From assembly GCA_910578855.1 (NCBI GenBank), contig CAJTRV010000012.1, forward strand, positions 1 to 31,005: a stretch of DNA of 31,005 nucleotides. Direction: 5' to 3'. This document shows, one piece after another, positions 16,251-22,512 of this stretch; the first letter of the stretch is position 1, and the number at the start of each line of letters is the position of its first letter. The stretch comes from an uncultured Bacilli bacterium (lineage in GTDB: Bacteria; Bacillota_I; Bacilli_A; RF39; UBA660). Under the pieces are notes generated by a model. That model did no database searches. It had not been told where the DNA came from and saw only the letters and a program-made list of their open reading frames with translations. The position numbers were made by a program, and so were the translations under genes.

Positions 16251-16390
16251 AGTTGAGTGCTTACCTTCGAAGGGAGGTAATGAAAACGATTAAGAAGAAT
16301 TTTTTAATCTTTGCTTTAATCGTTGCCATCATTCAACTTATTTTTCTATTATTTAAATGATAATGAATAATAAAAAGTAAACACACTCAA
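16251..16390 (+). promoter_or_regulatory. Structured UTRs of the small peptide mRNA: masked ribosome-binding site and 5'-3' pairing
   Basis: TTACCT (16261-16266) can pair with AGGTAA (16275-16280), covering the Shine-Dalgarno GGAGG and the first base of the ATG. The upstream segment TTGAGTG (16253-16259) plus TTAC (16261-16264) is also complementary to CACTCAA (16384-16390) and GTAA (16377-16380) after the stop codon. The two pairings share TTAC, so they are mutually exclusive: 3'-end synthesis could change access to the ribosome-binding site. Complementarity is seen; switching is inferred. Confidence 0.5.
16280..16360 (+). CDS. 26-residue single-pass membrane peptide
   Basis: ATG at 16280 preceded by GGGAGG with only two bases between it and the ATG, closer than normal. 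The product is a basic head MKTIKKN, then an unbroken hydrophobic helix FLIFALIVAIIQLIFLLF of 18 residues and a terminal Lys: a one-span membrane peptide. It has its own strong promoter and an end-to-end terminator at 16408-16434, so it is an independent transcription unit. Size, hydrophobicity and folded UTRs resemble type I toxins or small stress peptides, but I do not recognise a named family, and no antisense RNA is proven. On the minus strand a TG-T-TATAGT at 16406-16398 could start one. Confidence 0.6.
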   Translation: MKTIKKNFLIFALIVAIIQLIFLLFK

Positions 16391-16407
16391 TCTACCAACT
16401 ATAACAT

Positions 16408-16434
16408 AAAAACGACTATTTGGTAAGTCGTTTT
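16408..16434 (-). terminator. Terminator of tRNA-Leu, also serving the small peptide gene
   Basis: AAAACGACT (16409-16417) is perfectly complementary to AGTCGTTTT (16426-16434). The minus strand continues with T and TATGTTAT, so it works best leftward after the tRNA; the plus strand also ends in TTTT. Confidence 0.7.
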
Positions 16435-16468
16435 GCAAATAATCGGAACTTCCGAGTAACAATCAAAC

Positions 16469-16554
16469 TGGTACCGGCGGAGGGACTTGAACCCTCATGA
16501 TATTGCTATCGGTGGATTTTGAATCCACTGCGTCTACCATTCCGCCACGCCGGC
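16469..16554 (-). tRNA. tRNA-Leu (anticodon CAA)
   Basis: 86 bases with a long variable arm, as expected for leucine. Acceptor GCCGGCG (5') faces CGCCGGT (3'), followed by discriminator A and an encoded CCA. The anticodon stem GTGGA/TCCAC encloses TTCAAAA, with CAA at 34-36, reading UUG. The T arm contains GGTTCAAGTCC. The gene stands alone with its own promoter and terminator. The AT-rich islet begins directly past its 3' end. Confidence 0.95.
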
Positions 16555-16569
16555 AAATTGGACAAATCC

Positions 16570-16598
16570 ATTATAACAAATATTTTTGTCCATTTCAA
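16570..16598 (-). promoter_or_regulatory. Promoter of tRNA-Leu
   Basis: Minus strand TTGAAA (16598-16593), 17 bases, TATAAT (16575-16570) with TG one base before. It abuts the stop codon of the neighbouring C26 gene at 16602. Confidence 0.75.
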
Positions 16599-16601
16599 TG
16601 C

Positions 16602-17348
16602 TTATTTTCGTTTCATGGCCTCTTTTATTAACATTTCAAAAATACGATGGTCATTTTCTCTAATTTCTGGATGAAAATGAGTTCCTACAATAAAATAGTT
16701 AGGATCCTTGTATTCAATTGCCTCCGCTACGCCATCAGGTGCAACCGCTGTCACTTCAAAATCTGATCCAATATATTTATAATCAAATCCATGGAGACTA
16801 ACAACATCCATCTGATCACACTGGTAAATAGCGCTAAGACGAGAACCAGGGATAAGAGAAATAGGGTGTTCATATTGCGTGATAGTCGTTCGCGTAATTA
16901 GTTTCTCTTGATCATGAATATGAGGTGGATCTAGATGTTTTAACAAGGTTCCATCATACTCTTGTTTTAATTTTTGATAAATCGCTAAGATTTCTTCTAT
17001 TTGATACACTCGATCACGATCCATTTGTTCATATATAGCACTAAAGATTGCTAAAGCTTGGGATCCCAGACAAATTCCTAATAGTGGTTTATTGGTTCTA
17101 ATCGCGTAATAAATTACCTCATAAATATATGGATAAACACAGTTCCCGCCCTGGATTATAAAAGCATCACATAAAGCAAGGGCTTGTTCATTTACCTGAC
17201 CATCATGCATCATCACCCCTATCGGAATGGCTCCACTTTCAAAAATTTGCTTGGGGTACATATTAATTACCTTGTAGAAGTCATCATAGGGACACTCTTT
17301 CTTAAATAACTGAGAAGTGGGAATAATTCCAACAATAACTGGTTTCAT
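16602..17348 (-). CDS. Class I glutamine amidotransferase-like hydrolase (peptidase C26)
   Basis: 248 residues from the ATG at 17348. The nucleophile is Cys93 in LLGICLGSQ, and the partner His-Glu sits in GTHFHPEI, where the tandem protein at 8384 has GVQWHPE. It is related to gamma-glutamyl-GABA hydrolase (PuuD) and similar gamma-glutamyl hydrolases; the substrate is unknown. It begins four bases after the scpB stop and uses GAGGTG inside the scpB 3' end as ribosome-binding site, so it is translationally coupled to scpAB, although no link to chromosome segregation is known. The oxyanion strand reads AFIIQGGNCVYPYIYE, different from the tandem copy, so it is an old paralogue and not a recent copy. 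Confidence 0.85.
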   Translation of the reverse strand: MKPVIVGIIPTSQLFKKECPYDDFYKVINMYPKQIFESGAIPIGVMMHDGQVNEQALALCDAFIIQGGNCVYPYIYEVIYYAIRTNKPLLGICLGSQALAIFSAIYEQMDRDRVYQIEEILAIYQKLKQEYDGTLLKHLDPPHIHDQEKLITRTTITQYEHPISLIPGSRLSAIYQCDQMDVVSLHGFDYKYIGSDFEVTAVAPDGVAEAIEYKDPNYFIVGTHFHPEIRENDHRIFEMLIKEAMKRK

Positions 17349-17352
17349 CAAA

Positions 17353-17934
17353 CTACACCTCTTCTGTCTTTGTTGATTGTTCCTGATACTTAGATTCAAA
17401 TAAATCCGTTTCGATTAGTTCACCAACTACAATATCTTCTAATGCAGGTAGTTCTTCAATACTCGCTAATCCAAAATGATCTAGAAATGCTTTCGTCGTT
17501 CGATAGCATAATGGCCTTCCAGGGCTATCAGCCCGCCCACATTCACAAATTAAATTCATACTCACAAGTTTTCGAATAAGATGACTACAGCCAACTCCAC
17601 GAATTTCATCCACTTTAACTCTAGTAATTGGTTCGTTGTAAGCGATAATAGCAAGTGTCTCTAACGCAGCTTGACTTAGTTCGGTATTTTGTTCTACCTC
17701 AACTAACTTTTCATAATATGCTTTATGTTCTTCCTTGGTTGTTAATTTTAAACGGTTTCCCAATAATACTAACTGAATTCCCCGTTCTTGTTGCTCATAA
17801 TCATGAGCAAGGTTCTCTAACAACGCTTTGGCCTCTAACTCAGTTACCTCTAAAATAGCAATGATATCCTCCATATTTAGGCCTTCACTCCCACTTAGAA
17901 ATAACAAGCCCTCCAATATTGCTACCTTATTCAT
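17353..17934 (-). CDS. scpB: Segregation and condensation protein B
   Basis: 193 residues from the ATG at 17934 (AAGGATGGTG upstream, a near-consensus site inside the end of scpA). ScpB is the winged-helix kleisin partner (kite) of the SMC-ScpA-ScpB condensin that compacts and separates chromosomes. Typical stretches: AILEGLLFLSGSEGLNMEDI at the start, QAALETLAIIAYNEPITR and VDEIRGVGCSHLIRKLV in the second winged helix, then GRPLCYRTTKAFLDHFGL. It overlaps scpA by 8 bases. Confidence 0.95.
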   Translation of the reverse strand: MNKVAILEGLLFLSGSEGLNMEDIIAILEVTELEAKALLENLAHDYEQQERGIQLVLLGNRLKLTTKEEHKAYYEKLVEVEQNTELSQAALETLAIIAYNEPITRVKVDEIRGVGCSHLIRKLVSMNLICECGRADSPGRPLCYRTTKAFLDHFGLASIEELPALEDIVVGELIETDLFESKYQEQSTKTEEV

Positions 17935-18661
17935 CTTTGTCACCATCCTTAGCAATTAAATAAATATGACTGAAGTTTGCTTCTTGTTTGATTTCCAGTT
18001 CTTGTTTTTTGGCAAGGTCCAAAATCGACAAAAAAGTCACAACCACATATGCTTTCTTATAACTGTCAAATAACTCATGAAATTCCAATTTCTTTTTTTT
18101 TCGTAAAAGGGATTTGATTTCATAACTTCTTTTCTGAACCGATAATTCTTTTTTAGTCACTTTGGTAGTAAGTGGTTTTTCTAAATCCTTTCGTTTTAAA
18201 AAAGATTGGAACGCCTTCATTAAATCATCTAATGTAACATCTCCCTCATAGGTAACATCCTGATTAGAAAACTGTTTTAAATCCGCAGGTTCCTTTGTAT
18301 AAACGGTATTTCGTCGCTCCTCTAACTCTTTTAAAGCTGGAGTCATTTCCTTATATCGTTGATAGGCAATTAAACGTTCAATGAGAACTTCACGAGGATC
18401 TTCTTCATAACCATCTTGTTCCTCTTTTTGACGACGTGGTAATAACATATTTGATTTCATCTCAAGAAGCGTGGCTGCCATAACAAGATACTCACTTGCA
18501 ACATTTAAATTCATTTCCTCTTGGGCTTCAATAAAAGCCAAATACTGCTTTGTAATCTCTAAGATAGAAATATCGACGATATCAATGTCACTTTGTTTAA
18601 TTAAGTGTAATAACAAATCCAAAGGACCTTCAAAGTTATCAATTGTTACTTTGTATTCCAT
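17927..18661 (-). CDS. scpA: Segregation and condensation protein A
   Basis: 244 residues, normal for the bacterial kleisin that bridges the SMC dimer. The N-terminus YKVTIDNFEGPLDLLLHLIK is the family hallmark, followed by AATLLEMKSNMLLPR and a C-terminal winged helix (VVTFLSILDLAKKQELEI). ATG follows GGATGTGAG. It is the first gene of scpA-scpB-C26 and has an extended -10 promoter 23 bases upstream. Confidence 0.95.
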   Translation of the reverse strand: MEYKVTIDNFEGPLDLLLHLIKQSDIDIVDISILEITKQYLAFIEAQEEMNLNVASEYLVMAATLLEMKSNMLLPRRQKEEQDGYEEDPREVLIERLIAYQRYKEMTPALKELEERRNTVYTKEPADLKQFSNQDVTYEGDVTLDDLMKAFQSFLKRKDLEKPLTTKVTKKELSVQKRSYEIKSLLRKKKKLEFHELFDSYKKAYVVVTFLSILDLAKKQELEIKQEANFSHIYLIAKDGDKDE

Positions 18662-18683
18662 ACTCTCACATCCAAGTAGTTCT

Positions 18684-18692
18684 ATTATATCA
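18684..18692 (-). promoter_or_regulatory. Extended -10 promoter of scpA operon
   Basis: Minus strand TG-A-TATAAT (18692-18684), with a T-rich stretch upstream but no clear -35. The rest of 18693-18783 holds no recognisable signal. Confidence 0.5.
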
Positions 18693-18783
18693 GAATATTA
18701 GAAAAAGAAAAAGATTTCCTCTTAAAGTGAAATCCATATTCAAAAGCGATCATTATGATCTGAAACATCTAAAATTCACATAA

Positions 18784-19392
18784 TCAACGGGTAAATACTT
18801 TTTCTTGCCTAGTACTATACTTATAATATTCAAATTTATCAAATAGGGTTGCCAATTCGCCAGCTGTACAGAATTCATGATACAAAAATTGTTCTTTACA
18901 ATCCCCCTTATCCGAAAACCAAATTGCTAGACTCGTAGGATCTTCCGTCCCTTCCTTACTAAAATAATTGGATCTCCTATGACTCTTTAAATAGAGTAAT
19001 AACTCTAGTTCTAATGGTGTAATCATGTAATCACTTGTCTTAACAAGATTCAATCTTTTTTCACCTTGATTTTTGGTATAAAGCATATAATCAATTTGAA
19101 TATACTCATCTCTCTTTTTAATTTTTAATCCAAAACGATAATAACTACAATCTGATTTCAACGCGTGATTTTTTATACATTCATATTCATGTAACAATCT
19201 AGCCATATCTTTTTTGTCAACCGTTAAAAAGGCCTCACCTTTTTCGAAAGGAAGATCACCCGTATCTAAGTCCTCTTTTATCATCTGAAGATAGTCATAT
19301 ATCAAAGCAGCATGACTACAATCAGGTTGTGGAACCCCATTCCCCTTCTTATGGTTTCGTTTATAGTGCATTGTATTAGACTTACCAACCAT
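18784..19392 (-). CDS. Hypothetical protein, function not recognised
   Basis: 202 residues from the ATG at 19392 (GGAGGG upstream). It is soluble, rich in Tyr, Lys and Asp/Glu, with no signal peptide or membrane segment. The N-terminal MVGKSNTMHYKRNHKKGNGV is very basic, and HYKRNHKKG could bind nucleic acid. Later stretches: FRFGLKIKK-like beta strands around YYRFGLKIKKRDEYIQIDYM and a helical LELELLLYLKSHRRSNYF. Scattered cysteines do not form clear metal motifs. It is divergent from the RNHCP gene and upstream of scpA, with its own promoter. No family comes to mind. Confidence 0.7.
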   Translation of the reverse strand: MVGKSNTMHYKRNHKKGNGVPQPDCSHAALIYDYLQMIKEDLDTGDLPFEKGEAFLTVDKKDMARLLHEYECIKNHALKSDCSYYRFGLKIKKRDEYIQIDYMLYTKNQGEKRLNLVKTSDYMITPLELELLLYLKSHRRSNYFSKEGTEDPTSLAIWFSDKGDCKEQFLYHEFCTAGELATLFDKFEYYKYSTRQEKVFTR

Positions 19393-19415
19393 ACAATCCC
19401 TCCATTGCGCCACCT

Positions 19416-19443
19416 ATTATAACATATTTTCTTTTTTTAGCAA
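19416..19443 (-). promoter_or_regulatory. Promoter of the 202-residue hypothetical gene
   Basis: Minus strand TTGCTA (19443-19438), 16 bases, TATAAT (19421-19416) with TG one base before. The leader is only ~17 bases. Confidence 0.6.
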
Positions 19444-19447
19444 AGTT

Positions 19448-19456
19448 TGATATAAT
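19448..19456 (+). promoter_or_regulatory. Extended -10 promoter of the RNHCP gene
   Basis: TG-A-TATAAT at 19448-19456. Transcription would start near 19463, only ~7 bases before the ATG at 19470, so the mRNA leader is barely the GGTGAAG itself. Confidence 0.5.
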
Positions 19457-19469
19457 ATTTTTGGTGAAG

Positions 19470-19775
19470 ATGATGAAACGTTTTACAATGAAAGATGAAA
19501 ATTTTACCTGTGAACACTGCAAGAAAGAAGTAAATAAACTAAATTATACAGCGAGGGATCACTGTCCTTACTGTTTATACTCTAAACATGTCGATCACTT
19601 ACCAGGTGACCGAGCTAATCCTTGTCGTGGGTTATTAAAGCCGATCGGAATTGAACCCTTTAAACAGCGCTATAAAATAGTATACCGTTGTGAAACCTGT
19701 GGACAATTTCATCGTAATATTATGGCTAGTGATGACAATATGGATCTTATTATTGCATTATCGGTTAAACAATAA
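19470..19775 (+). CDS. RNHCP domain zinc-ribbon protein
   Basis: 101 residues. Zinc pairs: CEHC near the N-terminus, CPYC, then CETC after the core. The signature TARDHCPYCLYSKHVD followed by PGDRANPCRGLLKPIGIE is that of the bacterial RNHCP domain family (named for the R-N-H-C-P pattern), whose function is unknown. The C-terminal ASDDNMDLIIALS is also typical. Start: ATG at 19470 or the adjacent 19473, after GGTGAAG. It is the only rightward gene between the small peptide and the right-hand region, and ends in a terminator shared with glyS. Confidence 0.85.
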   Translation: MMKRFTMKDENFTCEHCKKEVNKLNYTARDHCPYCLYSKHVDHLPGDRANPCRGLLKPIGIEPFKQRYKIVYRCETCGQFHRNIMASDDNMDLIIALSVKQ

Positions 19776-19798
19776 AAAGCTTCCCTAGGGAGGCTTTT
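19775..19798. terminator. Bidirectional terminator shared by the RNHCP gene and glyS
   Basis: AAAAGCTTCCC and GGGAGGCTTTT (19775-19798) form an almost perfect stem with a two-base centre. The stop codon of the rightward gene ends at 19775 and that of glyS at 19797, so one hairpin closes both convergent genes. Confidence 0.85.
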
Positions 19799-21167
19799 AA
19801 AATTGAACTTTTTTTTCAAGATAAGCACCAAGCTCTTCTAATGGTAAGGTAATCTGATCCATGGTATCACGATCTCGAACAGTAACTGTTCCCTTATTTA
19901 GGGTATCATCATCAATCGTTACCGCAAATGGGGTTCCAATCATATCACTACGACGATATCGTTTTCCGATGTTACCAGTTTCATCATAGGTTGCCATGAC
20001 ATACTTGCTCACTTGCTTGTAAACTTCTAATGCTTTTTCACTATGATATTTTTTTACTAATGGCAAGATTGCTACTTTATAAGGGGCAATCGCTGGATGG
20101 AAATGCATCACTTCTCTTGTCTCACCATTTTCTAACGTTTCCTCATCATATGCTTCATTTAGAAGCGCGAGGGCAATTCGGTCACATCCATAGCTTGCTT
20201 CCACAACAAATGGAATATATTTCTCATTGGTTTCAGGATCCAAATACTCCATCGATTTTTTCGAAAACTGTTGATGGTTTTTTAAATCAAAATTCGTTCG
20301 ATTATGGGTTCCATTGATCTCTCCCCATCCAAAGTTAAATAAATATTCGATGTCACAAGCAGCTTTGGCATAATGCGCTAATTTCTCATGATCTTTAAAC
20401 CGTAGATGGTCCTCTTTGATACCAAGATCTAAGAAAAATTGCTTTCCATAGTTTTTATAATACTCATAATATTCTTCATCGGTACCTTCTTTACAGAAGA
20501 ATTGATGTTCCATCTGTTCAAACTCAATCGTCCGAAACGTAAAGTTTCCTGGTGTAATTTCATTACGGAATGCTTTTCCTATTTGCCCAATTCCAAATGG
20601 CAATTTTAACCGCATACTGCGTTGAACATTTAAGAAATTAACAAATTCTCCTTGAGCGGTTTCTGGACGTAAGTAAACAACACTTTTAGAATCATTCGTT
20701 ACTCCACGGTGTGTTTCGAACATTAAGTTAAATTGCCGGATATCGGTAAAATTGTGTTTACCACAGTTAGGACATGGTACTTGATGCTCGGTAATATAAG
20801 CAACCATTTCCTCTGCACTAAGGGCGTCCCCATTCACCGTCGCATCAAAGTCCTCAATTAAATGATCAGCTCGGTGTCGCGTCTTACACTCTTTACAGTC
20901 AATGAGTGGGTCAGAGAAATTACTTAAGTGCCCACTTGCCTCCCAAACACGAGGATTCATCAGAATAGCCGCATCTACTCCATAGCTATTGGGTGACTCT
21001 TGAACAAACCGTTTCCACCAACACTTTTTGACATTGTTTTTTAATTCAACACCAAGAGGACCATAATCCCAGGTATTCGCAAGCCCATCATAAATTTCAC
21101 TTCCTTGAAAAATAAAACCATATTGTTTTGATAAATTCACCAATTTATCCATTGTTAACTGTTTCAT
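19797..21167 (-). CDS. glyS: Glycyl-tRNA synthetase, single-chain alpha2 class II type
   Basis: 456 residues. It charges tRNA-Gly with glycine. Class II motifs: motif 1 region WWKRFVQESPNSYGVDAAIL, motif 2 FRNEITPGNFTFRTIEFEQM, motif 3 ASYGCDRIALALLNEAYD, then the anticodon-binding domain (APYKVAILPLVKKYHSEKAL, RRSDMIGTPFAVTIDDDTL). N-terminal GFIFQGSEIYDGLANTWDYG is typical of the alpha2 enzyme also found in staphylococci and mycoplasmas, unlike the two-subunit GlyQS of Bacillus. Cys pairs CKEC and CPNC suggest a zinc site in the insertion. ATG after GAGGAGGAG. It is controlled by the T-box upstream. Confidence 0.97.
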   Translation of the reverse strand: MKQLTMDKLVNLSKQYGFIFQGSEIYDGLANTWDYGPLGVELKNNVKKCWWKRFVQESPNSYGVDAAILMNPRVWEASGHLSNFSDPLIDCKECKTRHRADHLIEDFDATVNGDALSAEEMVAYITEHQVPCPNCGKHNFTDIRQFNLMFETHRGVTNDSKSVVYLRPETAQGEFVNFLNVQRSMRLKLPFGIGQIGKAFRNEITPGNFTFRTIEFEQMEHQFFCKEGTDEEYYEYYKNYGKQFFLDLGIKEDHLRFKDHEKLAHYAKAACDIEYLFNFGWGEINGTHNRTNFDLKNHQQFSKKSMEYLDPETNEKYIPFVVEASYGCDRIALALLNEAYDEETLENGETREVMHFHPAIAPYKVAILPLVKKYHSEKALEVYKQVSKYVMATYDETGNIGKRYRRSDMIGTPFAVTIDDDTLNKGTVTVRDRDTMDQITLPLEELGAYLEKKVQF

Positions 21168-21295
21168 ATTGTCTCCTCCTCATATCATGTAGTTATTATT
21201 TCTTAACCACATTTTATATTTAGATTTTTGTTAAGAGATATCTAGAAACTCATTCTTTTGTAGATTCTTAAATCTATACTATAATGCTTTATTTT

Positions 21296-21304
21296 ATTAT
21301 ATCA
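21296..21304 (-). promoter_or_regulatory. Possible second glyS promoter downstream of the T-box
   Basis: Minus strand TG-A-TATAAT (21304-21296), about 130 bases upstream of the glyS ATG and after the T-box terminator. TTGAAC stands 19 bases further up. If used, it would bypass tRNA control. The stretch 21180-21295 also has a small hairpin TAGATT/AATCTA (21261-21276). Confidence 0.35.
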
Positions 21305-21360
21305 GAACCAATCGATATAGGTTCAATCTTTCCCTTGAACACAATTTACATTTTCCCTAT

Positions 21361-21560
21361 AAAAAAAGAAAAAACTCCCTTGAATGTAAGGACGAGTTTT
21401 CCCGCGGTTCCACCTTACTTATTCAAAAGAGAATCAGCTTCTAATCAATCACTCCGAAGTTCCATATGATATTCTCTAGGCCCGTTTCCATCAACCACAG
21501 GCTTTCTATTTCTAGATTCCTATCTACCTCTTCATCATCGTTTTGTTATTCAAGATATAT
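21361..21560 (-). promoter_or_regulatory. T-box riboswitch (glycine) controlling glyS
   Basis: The conserved T-box GGTGGAACCGCGGG lies at 21414-21401 on the minus strand. Its TGGA matches the UCCA end of bacterial tRNA-Gly (discriminator U). The competing terminator is AAAACTC+CCTT (21371-21381) with AAGG (21388-21391) and GAGTTTT (21394-21400), followed by a T-rich tract. The stem I start with GATGATGAAGAGGTAG lies near 21540. A GGC triplet at 21482-21480 is in a plausible specifier position. Uncharged tRNA-Gly would stabilise the antiterminator and allow glyS transcription. Confidence 0.9.
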
Positions 21561-21562
21561 TC

Positions 21563-21591
21563 ATTGTAGTATAAAAAAATTACTTTGTCAA
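21563..21591 (-). promoter_or_regulatory. Promoter of the glyS T-box leader
   Basis: Minus strand TTGACA (21591-21586, consensus), 17 bases, TACAAT (21568-21563). The -35 lies inside the 3' end of the neighbouring gene. Confidence 0.75.
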
Positions 21592-22080
21592 TTCTAAATG
21601 CCTTTTTACTAGTCCCTGCGTCATTCTTAATTTTTGGTTTTCCATATAAAATTTTTGAACAAACTCTTTCACTATTTCCCCATAAAAGTCTTGAGAACTA
21701 GGAATAATGGCATCTGAAAAATAAACGATCCAGTCTAAGCCATCCAAACTCTCCTCAACCCGAATTAGTCTCGCATCCTCATATTTAATCAAACATAGTT
21801 TCAAAGCACAGTGAAATTGTTTCCCTGTAAAATCACGGTCACCAAAAGGTAATCCCAGTTGATCTAACATCAAAAGATAATCAGGATGTCCTAATAATAA
21901 TGACTTAATCGTCATATAAGAATCTACGGGTGCAAGTGGAATTCGAGCCATCTGGTAATCGAAGCTTGTCATATTTATTCGATTCGCAGCCGGTTCTGTT
22001 TCCATTGAATAAAACCCCAAGATCGATACCAACCTTAACATCGATTCTTCAAGTTGTTCTGGATCAAACTTTTTTCTCAT
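21580..22080 (-). CDS. Hypothetical protein, function not recognised
   Basis: 166 residues, ATG after GAGGAAAT. It is soluble, without signal or membrane segments or metal motifs, of mixed helix/strand character: an acidic N-terminal helix (FDPEQLEESMLRLVSIL), a central LAPVDSYMTIKSLLLGHPDY and a basic C-terminal tail. I recognise no family. Its last bases contain the -35 element of the glyS leader promoter, so it is the gene directly upstream of glyS. Its own promoter is at 22123-22150. Confidence 0.7.
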   Translation of the reverse strand: MRKKFDPEQLEESMLRLVSILGFYSMETEPAANRINMTSFDYQMARIPLAPVDSYMTIKSLLLGHPDYLLMLDQLGLPFGDRDFTGKQFHCALKLCLIKYEDARLIRVEESLDGLDWIVYFSDAIIPSSQDFYGEIVKEFVQKFYMENQKLRMTQGLVKRHLELTK

Positions 22081-22122
22081 ATTTCCTCATCTTTCTTCAT
22101 CTGATTCAAACTGCATAATTCC

Positions 22123-22150
22123 ATTTTACGGAAATTTTTTTATTTGTCAA
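22123..22150 (-). promoter_or_regulatory. Promoter of the 166-residue hypothetical gene
   Basis: Minus strand TTGACA (22150-22145), 16 bases, TAAAAT (22128-22123). The leader is ~35 bases. Confidence 0.65.
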
Positions 22151-22158
22151 TAGAATAA

Positions 22159-22383
22159 CGTAATTTTATTTTTGGTAATTCTAGAGGAATCAATCATAAA
22201 TTTAGACATAATTGGGCTGGAATGTGTCCTGATAAGAACGGTGAAGAAAATATTACTGGAATGAAATATGAACCATGGCACATAAGATATGTTGGAATTG
22301 ATTTAGCAAGGTATCTTTATAATAACAACTTAACTCAAGAAGAATATTATTTATTAAAAACAAAGACAAGCAAAACAATATAA
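22159..22383 (+). pseudogene. 3' remnant of a VanY-type D-alanyl-D-alanine carboxypeptidase (peptidase M15B)
   Basis: A 74-codon open stretch on the plus strand with no start codon or ribosome-binding site and a TAA immediately before it (22156-22158). The residues ENITGMKYEPWHIRYVGI match the C-terminal active-site region of VanY/M15B enzymes, where EPWH supplies the catalytic Glu and the last zinc His; then LARYLYNNNLTQEEYYLL as in the family end. The zinc SxHxxGxAxD segment is missing, so at least the first half is gone. What lies upstream is the promoter of the leftward neighbour, so the truncation point is near 22156. The remnant retains its terminator. Intact enzymes trim the last D-Ala of wall peptides. 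Confidence 0.82.
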
Positions 22384-22396
22384 GGTTTCATTATTA

Positions 22397-22436
22397 GAAG
22401 ACTAATTCATTCAATAATTAGTTCTTTTCTTTTTTT
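22397..22436 (+). terminator. Terminator of the vanY remnant
   Basis: AGAAGACTAATT pairs with AATTAGTTCTT with one bulge, followed by TTCTTTTTTT. It is a relic of the original gene's 3' end. Confidence 0.65.
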
Positions 22437-22489
22437 AAAAACCTTGTAATTAAAGGAACTAATACATAAAAACGTACTTTCCTGATAAC

Positions 22490-22510
22490 AAAAAAGACAT
22501 GTGTCATGCC
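22490..22510 (-). terminator. Terminator of the yqfC-recO operon
   Basis: Minus strand GGCATG (22510-22505), loop ACA, CATGTC (22501-22496, one wobble), then T tract (22495-22490). It starts 2 bases after the recO stop. Confidence 0.7.
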
Positions 22511-22512
22511 CT

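Noticed and set aside
16469..16600. tRNA-Leu 3' end as an attachment site with a second copy near the islet's left end
   Set aside because: I found no repeat of the tRNA end between 13.2 and 14.1 kb by eye.
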